Assembly: GCF_002310815.1 (NCBI RefSeq)
Contig: NZ_CP011033.1
Span: 372,001-436,000 of the forward strand
Reading direction: 5' to 3'
Source of the DNA: Pseudoalteromonas tunicata
GTDB lineage: Bacteria; Pseudomonadota; Gammaproteobacteria; Enterobacterales; Alteromonadaceae
DNA length: 64,000 bases
Below, one piece after another: positions 34,596 through 44,101 of this stretch. The notes beneath the pieces were generated by a model, which saw only the letters and a program-made list of their open reading frames with translations, made no database searches and was not told where the DNA came from. Numbering within the stretch: position 1 is the first letter of the stretch; every line of letters begins with the position of its first letter. Made by a program: the position numbers and the translations under genes.

Positions 34596-35081
34596 TTATG
34601 CTTTTGGCTTTTCTGAAATCCACAATTTAATGTGGCCTTTGACCACAATAGTACCTTGTTCATCGTAAGCGGTGACGGGCACGAACATATCACCAACTAC
34701 CCATTGTTGCGGTGTTACTTCGGCCACACAACGAATATCACTGCCTGCTTTTGCTGTGTAATCTAAACTCATGCCTTTTGGGATCCAGCGTAAATGTTTT
34801 GGTACTGATGCTTCAGCCATCACGCCCATTGCCATTTCTAACCCATTACAAATTGCAATGACATGCACGGTTTTGATGTGATTGTGCACAGCCCGACGTT
34901 TTCGAATTAAACATTCACAGTAATTGACTCTAAGCTCGGTGATGAGTGGATTGATGGTGCCAAAATAAGGCGCCATTCTGGCGACTAAAAGCGAAAACAT
35001 TTTCTGCCCAAACGGCCAAGATTGAAGTTTTGTATATAAAGCCATCACTTTATTTGGTTTATTGATGTGTTGCTGGCTCAT
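34596..35081 (-). CDS. DUF4442 hotdog-fold thioesterase-like protein
   Basis: A 161-residue soluble protein of the DUF4442 family, hotdog-fold relatives of PaaI/YbgC thioesterases. Visible are a helical N-terminal part (KVMALYTKLQSWPFGQKMFSLLV), the hot-dog core AICNGLEMAMGVMAE, and the strand segments LRWIPKGMSLDYTAKA and VVGDMFVPVTAYDEQGTIVVKGHIKLWIS. The family has no firmly assigned substrate. It faces efpL tail to tail and is not part of the EF-P group. Confidence 0.88.
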   Translation of the reverse strand: MSQQHINKPNKVMALYTKLQSWPFGQKMFSLLVARMAPYFGTINPLITELRVNYCECLIRKRRAVHNHIKTVHVIAICNGLEMAMGVMAEASVPKHLRWIPKGMSLDYTAKAGSDIRCVAEVTPQQWVVGDMFVPVTAYDEQGTIVVKGHIKLWISEKPKA

Positions 35082-35290
35082 AGTGTCCCCTTATTATTTT
35101 ATATTTAATCTGGTCTGATGAGTTTAGCATCCAAAGTGAACAAAAAGCCATGCTCGAATTTAGCCTATTTTATCGAGTGCTTATTTTTGTTAAACGTGGC
35201 CATCTTTGTCATATTCTGGTTCAGGAACATCACCGTTTTAAGGCATAATAATAGATAGAAATGCGATAGGTGCTTACAAAAGAGATAAAA

Positions 35291-36424
35291 ATGCGAACAA
35301 AGTGGGATATTTTTTGTTGTGTTGTTGATAACTTTGGCGACATTGGTGTGACGTGGCGTTTAGCAAAACAATTAGTGGCAGAGCAAAATGTTGATGTGTG
35401 TTTATGGGTTGATGAATTAGATGCTTTTGCCCGTATTTGCCCGCAGGCCAATGCTCATTTAACAATGCAAGTACAGCAAGGTGTGACGATTCGCAAGTGG
35501 CCTGCGAACTGGCAAGCGTGTGATGCGGCCGATGTGGTGATTGAAGCTTTTGCGTGTGAATTACCAAAAGACTATATCCAAGCGATGGCGCTGCGAGAAA
35601 AACCATCGTTATGGCTTAATTTAGAATATTTAAGTGCAGAGCCTTGGGTTGAAGGTTGCCATGGTCTGCCATCTTTGCAATCAAATGGTTTACAAAAATA
35701 TTTTTTCTTTCCAGGATTTACGCCTAAGACAGGCGGTCTTTTTAAAGAGCAAGATTTAATTTTACAGCGCGATCGGTTTTTGAGTCACCCTGATTATCGT
35801 GCGCAGTTTTTACAGCAATTAGGTGTCGAGGTTAAAGATGATACGTTGTTAATCTCGCTCTTTGCTTATGAAAATGACAGCTTAGCCAGTTGGCTAAACT
35901 GTTTAGCCAATGGCGATGAATCGGTGCATTTATTAGTGCCTGAAGGACGTGTCATTCCGCAAATAAAAGCATTTTTAGGGCTCGAGGAACTCCGAGTTGG
36001 CGGCATTTATCAACGAGGGCAATTAACTGTTCAAATGATTGCGTTTATGAGCCAAGAGCAATATGACCAATTGCTTTGGAGCTGTGACTTCAATGCTGTA
36101 CGAGGTGAAGATTCATTTTTGCGTGCTCAATGGGCTGGTAAACCTTTTATGTGGCATATTTATCCGCAAGAAGAAGAGGCACACATCCCAAAATTAGACG
36201 CTTTTTTGGCACTTTATTGTCCAAACTTAGCATTGTCACACCAAATGGCGTTAAACGACATGTGGCGTCAGTGGAATATTGGTGAAGATATAAGCAATAA
36301 TTGGCTTACATTACGGGAAAATTGGCCACAAGTGTCAAAACATAGCAATAATTGGTGCGAACATCAGGCAAAACAAACAAATATTGCCCAAGCTCTGGCA
36401 CTGTTTTATTTAAATTGGTTATAA
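35291..36424 (+). CDS. earP: EF-P arginine rhamnosyltransferase EarP
   Basis: A 377-residue GT104 glycosyltransferase that transfers rhamnose from dTDP-rhamnose to arginine 32 of EF-P. The start at 35291 (MRTKWDIF) is supported by numbering: catalytic D13 and D17 fall in [10 protein letters not shown], and E273 in RGEDSF, the positions known for EarP. Also visible are [23 protein letters not shown] and [15 protein letters not shown]. It sits 47 bases upstream of efp in the same direction, the usual arrangement. A GTG start 21 bases upstream is possible but unnecessary. Confidence 0.95.
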   Translation: MRTKWDIFCCVVDNFGDIGVTWRLAKQLVAEQNVDVCLWVDELDAFARICPQANAHLTMQVQQGVTIRKWPANWQACDAADVVIEAFACELPKDYIQAMALREKPSLWLNLEYLSAEPWVEGCHGLPSLQSNGLQKYFFFPGFTPKTGGLFKEQDLILQRDRFLSHPDYRAQFLQQLGVEVKDDTLLISLFAYENDSLASWLNCLANGDESVHLLVPEGRVIPQIKAFLGLEELRVGGIYQRGQLTVQMIAFMSQEQYDQLLWSCDFNAVRGEDSFLRAQWAGKPFMWHIYPQEEEAHIPKLDAFLALYCPNLALSHQMALNDMWRQWNIGEDISNNWLTLRENWPQVSKHSNNWCEHQAKQTNIAQALALFYLNWL

Positions 36425-36470
36425 TGCTCGTTCAATTATTTTATGTATTCATCCTTTTTCGGAAATTAAT

Positions 36471-37043
36471 ATGAAAACTGCACAAGAAATGAAGCCTAAC
36501 AGCGTTGCGCTTATCGACGGTCAACCATGGCTAATTCAAAAAGCTGAGTTCACTAAATCTGGTCGCTCTAGTGCTATCGTTAAAATGAAATTGAAGAACT
36601 TATTAACTGGTTCTTCAACAGAAACAGTTTACAAAGTTGACGATAAAATGGAGCCAGTAATTCTTGATCGTATCGAAGTTACTTACTCTTATACTGCTGA
36701 TGATCTTTATGTATTCATGGATGCGGATTACAACCAGTATGAAATCAATGCTGAAGATTTAGAAAGCGTATTACCATACATTGTTGATGGCATGGAAGAC
36801 ATTTGTACTGCGGTTTTCTTCGAAGGCAAAGTAATCACTGTTGATTTACCAACCACTATCATCCGTCAAGTAACGTACACTGAAGGTTCAGCACGTGGTG
36901 ATACAACAGGTAAAGTAATGAAGCCTGCTAAATTAAGCAATGGTACAGAAATTAAAGTACCTGATTTTTGTAACATCGACGATTGGATCGAAATCGATAC
37001 TCGTACTGGTGAGTACAAATCTCGCGCTAAAGCACCCGTTTAA
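36471..37043 (+). CDS. efp: Elongation factor P (EarP type)
   Basis: The 190-residue EF-P that helps ribosomes through polyproline stretches. The tip loop is [10 protein letters not shown] with R32, the arginine rhamnosylated by EarP, instead of the lysine modified by EpmA. The domain II/III segments [31 protein letters not shown] and [17 protein letters not shown] complete the three-domain layout. It follows earP directly. GGAAATTAAT precedes the ATG. Codon use (GTA, GCT, AAC, TTC richer) looks like that of a highly expressed gene. Confidence 0.97.
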   Translation: MKTAQEMKPNSVALIDGQPWLIQKAEFTKSGRSSAIVKMKLKNLLTGSSTETVYKVDDKMEPVILDRIEVTYSYTADDLYVFMDADYNQYEINAEDLESVLPYIVDGMEDICTAVFFEGKVITVDLPTTIIRQVTYTEGSARGDTTGKVMKPAKLSNGTEIKVPDFCNIDDWIEIDTRTGEYKSRAKAPV

Positions 37044-37056
37044 CTGGTGTTTATCG

Positions 37057-37077
37057 GCGGGTGGTAATACTACCCGC
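37057..37077 (+). terminator. Terminator of efp
   Basis: GCGGGT (37057-37062) and ACCCGC (37072-37077) form a stem with a nine-base loop; it is followed by TGTTCTATTTATT, a weak T-rich tail, 14 bases past the stop codon. Confidence 0.7.
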
Positions 37078-37157
37078 TGTTCTATTTATTATCCTTTCTC
37101 GCTACTGCCAAAATCTATCATTTAATTTTGTTTTTACTTATCAAAAGCAATGCTCGA

Positions 37158-37514
37158 TTAGTTATCCGTTTTATTTGACGATGTTTTTTTTAGCGTTGTA
37201 AGTAAAGCGTCAATATCCTCATCATTATGATCTGCAAGTTGTTCAATTAAAAGCCGTAAAATACGAGATTTTGCAAAACCTGTGTGCTCAGCTAAATGAT
37301 TAAGTTGTTCTATATGCTCGTGGCTGAGTGTAAAGGTCGCATTTTTGAAGTTGCGCGCTCGTGCGTTTTGCTTTCGTTTTTTAGCTGGCAAAGTAGGTTG
37401 AGTTAAAATTGAATGGCCTTGTGCGTAGGCAGTCGCATCTTCTATAAATTCATCTACATCCAATTTTTTGAGGTTTTTGCCTGCCACCTTTTTTTTCAGA
37501 TCAGCTAAACTCAT
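37158..37514 (-). CDS. Ribbon-helix-helix partner of ParA-like protein
   Basis: A 118-residue basic protein. The C-terminal half carries a ribbon-helix-helix pattern: a strand NATFTLSHEHIEQL followed by two helices (HIEQLNHLAEHTG, FAKSRILRLLIEQL), preceded by a very basic stretch (KKRKQNARARNFK). The N-terminal 50 residues are likely a disordered or ParA-contact region. It overlaps the ParA-like gene by 14 bases. In plasmid systems such RHH proteins are the centromere-binding ParG/ParB-like partner; that role here is inferred. No parS-like repeats were found nearby. Confidence 0.78.
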   Translation of the reverse strand: MSLADLKKKVAGKNLKKLDVDEFIEDATAYAQGHSILTQPTLPAKKRKQNARARNFKNATFTLSHEHIEQLNHLAEHTGFAKSRILRLLIEQLADHNDEDIDALLTTLKKTSSNKTDN

Positions 37515-38169
37515 GGCTTGTTCCTGGTTTTATAGCCAGCATTTCTTCAGCAATGGCAATAATTTCTTCAGCTGCTTTGCCTGACGGATCAATTTCAATC
37601 ACGGATTCGCCGTTTTCTTCACTATCGTCATAAATATTACGACTGTAAGTAATAGCATTAAGTACATTAATGCCAAAAGAATCACAGACCTCTTTGGCTT
37701 CTATGATCCGGCTGGATTGATTTGGTAATGATGGGCATTGTGTCATCACAAATGAAGCATTCATTTTAGGATTGACCATTTTACAGGTCGATAAAATATC
37801 TTCCATATGAGGCACGGTTTTTAAATCACGGCGTTTTGGTCTAAGTGGAATTAAGACATGATCTGCAACAGACATGGCTGCACGTAGCGCTAAATTATCT
37901 TGCCCACCACAATCGATGACTAAATAATCATAATGGTTTTCAAGGCTGATAAGATCGTTGCGGATCTTACCGTATAATTGCACGCAATTAATCATCGGTA
38001 GTTTTGGATTGGCCGAGCGCGCTTGGATCCAATCTGAGGAAGTACGCTGTGGATCACAGTCGACCATCAACACTGTCGATTGTTTATGTTTTGCTAAGTA
38101 AACCGCTATGTTTTGGGCTAAACAACTTTTACCACTACCACCTTTTTCACCACCAACTAAAATAATCAT
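37501..38169 (-). CDS. ParA/MinD-family ATPase (chromosomal orphan)
   Basis: A 222-residue ParA ATPase without an N-terminal DNA-binding domain. The deviant Walker A motif is GGEKGGSGKS with K14 as P-loop lysine and K9 as signature lysine; D38 of VDCDPQ and VIDCGGQD of motif III are present. It lies upstream of an RHH protein and downstream of a PilZ gene on the same strand. It resembles type Ib plasmid partition ATPases, but nothing here looks plasmid-borne, so a role in positioning a protein cluster, or a captured plasmid module, is more likely. Confidence 0.88.
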   Translation of the reverse strand: MIILVGGEKGGSGKSCLAQNIAVYLAKHKQSTVLMVDCDPQRTSSDWIQARSANPKLPMINCVQLYGKIRNDLISLENHYDYLVIDCGGQDNLALRAAMSVADHVLIPLRPKRRDLKTVPHMEDILSTCKMVNPKMNASFVMTQCPSLPNQSSRIIEAKEVCDSFGINVLNAITYSRNIYDDSEENGESVIEIDPSGKAAEEIIAIAEEMLAIKPGTSHEFS

Positions 38170-38202
38170 TACAAATCCTTAATACGTACTGAGGTAAACT
38201 CA

Positions 38203-38508
38203 TTATTTTTTAGAAAAGATAAGACCAATATCAAACCAGCCATGATCTTGCTGCTCTGAGCGAATGACTGTTGCTAAACGTTTTGTAGTTAAAGGTTGGC
38301 GAGGTTTGAAATGTACTTCTATTTGAGCGTCAATTGGAATGCTTTGCTCTAAGCTAAAGCGCAGGCCACCGCTTGAGACATCAACACACATTACATCACG
38401 GTTTTGTTGTATGCCTTTGGCATCAAGCCAATGGATAGAAATGAGTTCTTTTTCCATATCAAGGCGAAGTGAGGACCGTCTATCATGAAAGCTAGGCTCA
38501 TCAGTCAT
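38203..38508 (-). CDS. PilZ-domain c-di-GMP-binding protein
   Basis: A 101-residue stand-alone PilZ protein. The c-di-GMP motif RRSSLR (RxxxR) lies at residues 10-15, and the second motif DVSSGGL (D/NxSxxG) at about 43-49. The length is one domain and nothing else. It is encoded 33 bases upstream of the ParA-like gene and may be in the same transcript, tying a partition-like ATPase to c-di-GMP. GGAGCAG upstream of the ATG serves as ribosome site. Confidence 0.9.
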   Translation of the reverse strand: MTDEPSFHDRRSSLRLDMEKELISIHWLDAKGIQQNRDVMCVDVSSGGLRFSLEQSIPIDAQIEVHFKPRQPLTTKRLATVIRSEQQDHGWFDIGLIFSKK

Positions 38509-38624
38509 ATCTACTGCTCCATTTTTAATTTAAAAACATCTAATGAGGTGTATTTAAAAATGTAGCTGATGTTTATAAAAAAACGAGTTTAATGAGTATT
38601 TTGCAAAAATAGAGCTTGTGGTTA

Positions 38625-38645
38625 AGGGCGCGCAGTGCGCGCCCT
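38625..38645 (-). terminator. GC-rich hairpin after the KAS III gene
   Basis: AGGGCGCGC-AGT-GCGCGCCCT is a nine-base perfect stem just past the minus-strand stop codon at 38670, lacking an immediate T run. It probably ends the KAS III transcript and separates it from the PilZ gene. Confidence 0.6.
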
Positions 38646-38669
38646 GTGTGTTCTGGATACTGCAGTAAA

Positions 38670-39743
38670 TTACGCTGATTGGCAGGCTTTGATTGCGCCA
38701 TCAAGCAGTTCGAGCGCTGTTTTAGTGTTTTGAGGTAGCTTTGCTGTTGGCTGGTTGATAGGGGTAATACGCTCACCCCATTTGATATAAGAGGCAGCCC
38801 AGGTTAAGCCTGCACCAAATGCGGCAGACATAATATTCGAATCAGGTTGAATAAGCCCTTGTTCAACAGCTTCACACAATGCAATAGGCACAGTTGCTGC
38901 CGAGGTATTGCCATATTTGTTGATATTGACCATGATTTTGTCATCTGAAACATCAAGACGTTGAGCAATCGCTTGGATGATCCGTAAATTTGCTTGATGC
39001 GGAATAAGCACATCAATATCTGTTAACGCTAAATCAGCCTTTTGCAATACATCATCACAGGCGTCGCTCATGCCTTTAACGGCACGTTTGAATATTTCAC
39101 GTCCTTCAAATAATAAATCAGAAGGCCCTACAGGGGCATCGTATTTATTGATGTCGGTACCAAAATTGGTGATATGTAATATGTCTCTGTCGGTGCTATC
39201 ACAACCTGTTTTGGTTGCCATTAGGCCACATGGCTCATCACAGGCTTCAATGACCACTGCACCTGCGCCATCACCAAATAATACGGCGCTGTCGCGTCTT
39301 GCCCAGTTAACGTACCAAGTCATGCGTTCTGCACCAATCACCACCGCTTTTTTGATCATTCCAGCCTGAATTTGCGCTGTGGCATTTTGTAATGCATATA
39401 AAAAACCAGAACATGCAGCATTAACATCACAGGCTGCGGCACCAACGGCACCAATATTTTTTTGTACCAATGAAGCGGTATTGGCCACCATTGTTGATGG
39501 ACTGCAGGTTGCAAGCAGCACTAAATCAATATCACTGCCATCAATGCCTGCACACGCAAGTGCATTTTTTGCCGCAGCAGTTGCTAATTCTGCGGTGGAG
39601 ACATGACTGACCCGACGTTCAGAAATGCCGGTACGCGACGTGATCCATTCATCGTTAGTATCAACTACGTCACTAATTGCTTGATTTGTGAGAATTGCAG
39701 GGGGTAAACATTTACCCCAGCCAGTAATTTTGCCGTATAACAT
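38670..39743 (-). CDS. Beta-ketoacyl-ACP synthase III family protein
   Basis: A 357-residue thiolase-fold condensing enzyme of the FabH group. The catalytic triad is intact: C111 in NAACSGF, His in IPHQAN and Asn in GNTSAA. Sequence GAGAVVIEA and FGAGLTWA are also present. It is longer than E. coli FabH by about 40 residues, the extra sequence being a C-terminal tail (after [12 protein letters not shown]) that is rich in polar residues. It is not in a fab cluster, so it may be an accessory starter-unit enzyme rather than the housekeeping FabH. GGAACAC precedes the ATG. Confidence 0.9.
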   Translation of the reverse strand: MLYGKITGWGKCLPPAILTNQAISDVVDTNDEWITSRTGISERRVSHVSTAELATAAAKNALACAGIDGSDIDLVLLATCSPSTMVANTASLVQKNIGAVGAAACDVNAACSGFLYALQNATAQIQAGMIKKAVVIGAERMTWYVNWARRDSAVLFGDGAGAVVIEACDEPCGLMATKTGCDSTDRDILHITNFGTDINKYDAPVGPSDLLFEGREIFKRAVKGMSDACDDVLQKADLALTDIDVLIPHQANLRIIQAIAQRLDVSDDKIMVNINKYGNTSAATVPIALCEAVEQGLIQPDSNIMSAAFGAGLTWAASYIKWGERITPINQPTAKLPQNTKTALELLDGAIKACQSA

Positions 39744-40022
39744 GTGTGTTCCAAAGTGTTTATGCTTGCATCCAGTGTAGTGGATATCACGCGGATCGGG
39801 TGTGGTCAGAGGAGTTATAACAAAATCTAGAAATGAACTCTAGCAAATTTAATAAATTGCTGTTTTAGGGGCATTAATTAGCCTATTTACTGAGGTATGT
39901 TGGCCTTTTAGGTATGATTTGTGTTCAAATCAAAACTCAACACTTGTTAGCAATAAACGCAAAATTAGAGATTTTGATGTTGTTTGTGGTATGAATAGCA
40001 GCACAATAATAAGAAAAGGTAA

Positions 40023-41339
40023 ATGACCATGTCAAAATTCTCCTTAGGCGTATTAAGTACTGTGATGCTCGCGATTAGCCCAGCCCTTTTTGCACAAGTA
40101 GATGCTGTAATTTATGGTGGTACTGTGCTAACCGTTCCCGGGAAATCACCTCTCAAAGAGCAAACCTTAATTTTGGAAGACGGAAAAATTAGTGCGATAC
40201 ACAATGGTTATCGCACTTTAGCACAGCTGAAATTAACCGATGTACCTGTGATTGACCTAAAAGATAGTTATGTCATGCCAGGGCTGATAGATATGCATGT
40301 CCATTTGACGTTTGAGCGCGACCCGACAGCGAATCCTCATGTGTGGTTAACACAATATGATGCAGATTTTGCTTTGGCGTCAGTTCCTTATCTTGAAAAA
40401 ACGCTCAATGCTGGCTTCACTACCGTGCGTGATTTAGGCGGTTCTTATAAAGTTATTTTTCCCTTAAAACGAGCTGTTAATAACCAAACAATTGTTGGGC
40501 CGCGCATTTTTGCAGCTGGCGATTTTATTTCTGCAACTGGAGGCCATGGCGATTTACATGGTTATCGTCATGATGTTACAGAGCTTGTTACTGGTGGTCT
40601 GGGCATTTGTGATGGTGCTGACGATTGCCGAAGAGCGGTGCGAGAAGTGATTAAAAGTGGCGCCGATGTCATTAAAATTACTGCAACTGGCGGCGTGTTA
40701 AGTAATACTGCGGCTGGAGTAAAACAACAATTTACCGACCAAGAGCTCGAAGCTATTGTTAGCACTGCGCATAATTTAGGACGTAAAGTGACGGCTCATG
40801 CCCATGGCACCGATGGCATTAATGCAGCAATCCGCGCTGGAGTTGATTCAATTGAGCATGGCTCTTATCTTGATAAAGAATCCATTCGTTTGTTTAATAA
40901 GCATCAAACCTATTTAGTGCCAACATTATTAGCAGGCGCAACGGTATCAGAAGAAGCCCTAACGAATCCAAATATGCCCGCTGCGATTGTCGCTAAAGTA
41001 AAACAAGTTGCGCCAGTGATGGAGCAAGCGTTTCGCACTGCATTAAAAAATAACGTTAATATTGCTTTTGGCACGGATTCTGGGGTGTCACAGCATGGCC
41101 AAAATGCCAAAGAATTTGCTTTAATGGTTAAATATGGCATGTCACCCAAAGATGCGATTGTCAGTGCTACACTCAGTGCTGCAACCTTGCTTGGCATGCA
41201 ACAGCAGCTTGGCAGTTTAGAAGTAGGTAAATTTGCCGATATTATTGCTCTTAAAGGTGATCCAGAACAAGATATCAGCGAGTTATCTCGAGTATCATTT
41301 GTGATGAAAAATGCGGTGATTTATAAAAATGAAAAGTAA
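40023..41339 (+). CDS. Exported metal-dependent amidohydrolase
   Basis: A 438-residue amidohydrolase-superfamily enzyme (imidazolonepropionase/Xaa-Pro dipeptidase-like group). The signal peptide (residues 1-24) ends in LFA before QVDAVIYGG, so it acts in the periplasm or outside. Metal ligands are visible: HVH in DMHVHL, a carboxylated Lys candidate in VIKITATGG, His in VTAHAHG and SIEHGSYL, and Asp in FGTDSGV. Relatives cleave dipeptides such as prolyl or aminoacyl compounds. AAAAGG precedes the start. Its stop overlaps the next gene's start region by 11 bases. Confidence 0.9.
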   Translation: MTMSKFSLGVLSTVMLAISPALFAQVDAVIYGGTVLTVPGKSPLKEQTLILEDGKISAIHNGYRTLAQLKLTDVPVIDLKDSYVMPGLIDMHVHLTFERDPTANPHVWLTQYDADFALASVPYLEKTLNAGFTTVRDLGGSYKVIFPLKRAVNNQTIVGPRIFAAGDFISATGGHGDLHGYRHDVTELVTGGLGICDGADDCRRAVREVIKSGADVIKITATGGVLSNTAAGVKQQFTDQELEAIVSTAHNLGRKVTAHAHGTDGINAAIRAGVDSIEHGSYLDKESIRLFNKHQTYLVPTLLAGATVSEEALTNPNMPAAIVAKVKQVAPVMEQAFRTALKNNVNIAFGTDSGVSQHGQNAKEFALMVKYGMSPKDAIVSATLSAATLLGMQQQLGSLEVGKFADIIALKGDPEQDISELSRVSFVMKNAVIYKNEK

Positions 41340-41733
41340 TTTACCTGTAGACCTGTCACTATCGCAACATTTAGTGATGTTAGAGCTTTCGTTATTAAAA
41401 CCCAATGTTCGAGCTTCATCTCAGATGCTTGATAATTTACTTGCAGATGATTTTGTTGAGTTTTCTGCAACGGGAAAATGCTTTGATAAACAGCATGTAT
41501 TATCGCGTTTACCGTCAGAGATGATGCCTGATTTTCATAATCAAGATTTTGATGTGCGTTTGATCAGTGCTGAAATTGCACAAGTGACGTATCGTGCGCG
41601 ATTGGTGCGTGATAAAGAACCTCGTCCGCAGTTTTCAAATCGAAGTTCAATTTGGCGTAAAACGACCGATGGCTGGCAAATGGTCTTCCATCAAGGCACA
41701 CCATGTGCCGAGTTCACTATTGATAAAAAATAA
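41329..41733 (+). CDS. DUF4440/SnoaL-like protein
   Basis: A 134-residue cytosolic protein of the NTF2-like superfamily. Family features: LLADDFVEFSATGKCF, a central VTYRARLVRD strand, and the closing WRKTTDGWQMVFHQGTP. The domain forms a cone-shaped pocket that can bind or isomerise small molecules. The gene overlaps the amidohydrolase by 11 bases and is followed 8 bases later by the sensor kinase, so these belong to one operon. Its role is unknown. Confidence 0.88.
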   Translation: MKSNLPVDLSLSQHLVMLELSLLKPNVRASSQMLDNLLADDFVEFSATGKCFDKQHVLSRLPSEMMPDFHNQDFDVRLISAEIAQVTYRARLVRDKEPRPQFSNRSSIWRKTTDGWQMVFHQGTPCAEFTIDKK

Positions 41734-41741
41734 GGCATGCA

Positions 41742-42995
41742 GTGGTAAAATGGTCTTTTGGTAGCAGCCGGCCTATGGATAAGCTGCTATTACTGCGCAG
41801 TGGTGCAATTGTTATACAATTAATCACCGTGTTTGCAGTGTACTTTCTAATGGCGTTAGATATCTCATTAATGCCATTAATTGTGGTTATTTGTGGCGAA
41901 ACTATTTTTCATTTAGCCAGTATTTTATTTTATCGTAAGCGCCATATTCGCCAACATGATTTAGTTTTACAATTGTTGGCCGATGTGGTTTTTTTAACGC
42001 TTTTGTTGTCGTTAAGCGGTGGTGCAACCAATGCATTTGTCTCGCTGCTCCTGCTGCCTATTGTGATAGCTGCCGTAACGTTACCAACACGTTGGTTGGT
42101 TTTAGTCTCAGTTACTGCGATGGCCGCCTACAGTATTATGTTGTTAAAAATGCCCAGCCACAGCATGCATCATATGGATATGACAAAACATTTTATTGCC
42201 ATGTGGGCTAATTTTATTTTGTCAGCACTGGTGGTGACGTTAGTTGTTGGGGCATTGGCTCGGATGATCATCGAACGAGAGCAAGCAATAGCTAAACAGC
42301 GAGAAGAACAACTTCGAAGTGAGCAGTTGCTTGCATTAGGTATGGCGTCAACTCAGGTTACCCATCAATTAGCAACGCCGCTTGCCACAATACAACTTTT
42401 GTACGATGAACTGCTTGAAACCGATCCTACTAATCCTGCGGTACAAGATATGGCAGGGCCCCTTCGCACTTGTGCTACGCAACTGGCTTCTTTTAGAGAA
42501 TTAGCCAGTGCTGTGCGCGATAAAAAACCACAGCGCTTGGTTGTTTCCGCGCTGGTTGCACAACTGCAAGAGCAGTTTCAATTACAATTTCCATTGCAAC
42601 AACTACATGTAAATCCTGTACCTGATGGCTACATTGAAGCAGATGCATTGTTGTTACCTGCTTTGTTTAATTTATTGCAAAATGCGGTACAAGCAAATCA
42701 AAACCAAGGTCAACATCAAGTGAATATAGACTTTAAAGTGCACACCATTCAAAGCGATACCAGATTACACATCACCATTCGTGATTTTGGCTCAGGCGTA
42801 AGTGACCATCAAGCAATAAAGCTTGGTGAGCAGTTAATTGAAAGCGAGCAAGGTTTAGGCATGGCATTGTTATTATCTAATGCCACAATTGAGCGTTTTA
42901 GCGGTAAATTGAGTTTAATTAATCATCCAGAAAAAGGGATGCAAGCTATTGTTGAGCTACCACTTTGTTCTGATCCGCAGCAGGTAAGTTCGTGA
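41742..42995 (+). CDS. Redox-sensing histidine kinase, RegB/PrrB/ActS-like
   Basis: A 417-residue sensor kinase. Six membrane helices span about residues 12-185. The ubiquinone-site motif GGATNPF is present as GGATNAF (93-99), so the conserved proline is replaced by alanine. The H-box THQLATPLATIQL puts the phosphorylated His at residue 208, and a Cys at 244 (RTCATQLASF) occupies the place of the redox-active Cys of RegB. The HATPase core (NLLQNAVQAN, DFGSGV, GLGMALL) is complete. The GTG start has AAGG six bases upstream. It overlaps the response regulator by four bases. Confidence 0.92.
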   Translation: MVKWSFGSSRPMDKLLLLRSGAIVIQLITVFAVYFLMALDISLMPLIVVICGETIFHLASILFYRKRHIRQHDLVLQLLADVVFLTLLLSLSGGATNAFVSLLLLPIVIAAVTLPTRWLVLVSVTAMAAYSIMLLKMPSHSMHHMDMTKHFIAMWANFILSALVVTLVVGALARMIIEREQAIAKQREEQLRSEQLLALGMASTQVTHQLATPLATIQLLYDELLETDPTNPAVQDMAGPLRTCATQLASFRELASAVRDKKPQRLVVSALVAQLQEQFQLQFPLQQLHVNPVPDGYIEADALLLPALFNLLQNAVQANQNQGQHQVNIDFKVHTIQSDTRLHITIRDFGSGVSDHQAIKLGEQLIESEQGLGMALLLSNATIERFSGKLSLINHPEKGMQAIVELPLCSDPQQVSS

Positions 42996-43525
42996 GTGGC
43001 GCTCAAATGCGACTGCTGATCATTGAAGATGATGTTGCCTATGCCACTGTATTGGCACGTCGTTTATCACAGCATGGCTTTAGTTGTGAGCTGGTAAATC
43101 ACAGCTGTGATGCACTTTCAAAAGCACAACAGTTTAACCCTTCTCATGTCTTATTAGATATGAAGCTTAATAATGACAATGGCTTACATTTAATTAAGCC
43201 ACTTAGAGCTGCATACCCAAGTTGCCATATGGTACTGCTTACTGGCTTTGCAAGCATTGCTACCGCAGTTGAGGCCATGCGTTTTGGTGCTAATGATTAT
43301 TTAGCTAAACCGGCCGATACATTGACCATTCTCAAAGCACTCACAGGCGATAAAGCCGAATGTACTATAGAAGAAGCGCCTATGTCTGCTGAACGATTAG
43401 AGTGGGAGCATATTCAGCAAACACTAAACGCCAATAATGGTAATGTCTCTGCAACGGCACGGCAATTGGATATGCACCGTCGCACCTTACAACGAAAACT
43501 ACAGAAAAAACCTGTGCAGCGTTAG
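42992..43525 (+). CDS. Response regulator, RegA/PrrA/ActR-like
   Basis: A 177-residue regulator. The receiver domain (residues 6-118) has acidic pocket residues IEDD, the phosphorylated D56 in LLDMKL, and the signature GANDYLAKPA; the C-terminal 45 residues form a Fis-type helix-turn-helix (NGNVSATARQLDMHRRTLQRKL). It starts with GTG overlapping the kinase stop. In relatives the pair controls redox and respiration genes. Here the operon is led by an amidohydrolase and an NTF2-like protein, an uncommon context. Confidence 0.92.
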   Translation: MSGAQMRLLIIEDDVAYATVLARRLSQHGFSCELVNHSCDALSKAQQFNPSHVLLDMKLNNDNGLHLIKPLRAAYPSCHMVLLTGFASIATAVEAMRFGANDYLAKPADTLTILKALTGDKAECTIEEAPMSAERLEWEHIQQTLNANNGNVSATARQLDMHRRTLQRKLQKKPVQR

Positions 43526-43636
43526 CTTCATTAACGCTTTATAAATGCATATAAAAAATAATTTTATTGTGTTTATTGCAATAAACTTGAGTTATTAATT
43601 AATTCTGGCTAGCTTTTGTTTATATACAGTTGAAAC

Positions 43637-44059
43637 ATGCAGTTGCTAATGTTTGATTTAAGTACGCTCAATTTAGGCGCAATTTTAGTTGCTACCTGCT
43701 CTTCATTTTTATTGTGGGGGATTTGGTATTCACCTTGGTTATTTGAGCTAGCGTGGCTAGAAACTTCCGGTTTAACTCCTTTTGATATTAAAAAGGCCGA
43801 TCCACTAAAAGTAATCGGTATTGCATTTATAGCTACATTTTTAATTAGTATGCTGTTTGGCTTTTTGGTTGGTACGCATCCTGGCGTTGTTTTTTCTACT
43901 TCCTTAGGTTTTATTGTTGGTTTATGTTGGGTTTCAAGTGTATTGGCAATTAATTATGTATTTGAGCAAAAGCCATTAAAATTGTTTTTAATTAACGCGG
44001 GTTATCACACTGCACAGTTTACCTTAATTGGTCTCGTGTTTGGTTTATGGCCTTACTAA
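43637..44059 (+). CDS. DUF1761 membrane protein
   Basis: A 140-residue protein with four membrane helices, of the DUF1761 family (LLWGIWYSPWLFELAWLETSGL near the first loop, then FGLVFGL at the end). It is predicted to be an inner-membrane protein of unknown function. It stands alone, between the response regulator and a zinc-ribbon gene, with a 111-base upstream gap. Confidence 0.85.
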   Translation: MQLLMFDLSTLNLGAILVATCSSFLLWGIWYSPWLFELAWLETSGLTPFDIKKADPLKVIGIAFIATFLISMLFGFLVGTHPGVVFSTSLGFIVGLCWVSSVLAINYVFEQKPLKLFLINAGYHTAQFTLIGLVFGLWPY

Positions 44060-44101
44060 ATGGGTTACACTAAGCAGTATATGTAATTAAAGTAAAAGCA
44101 G

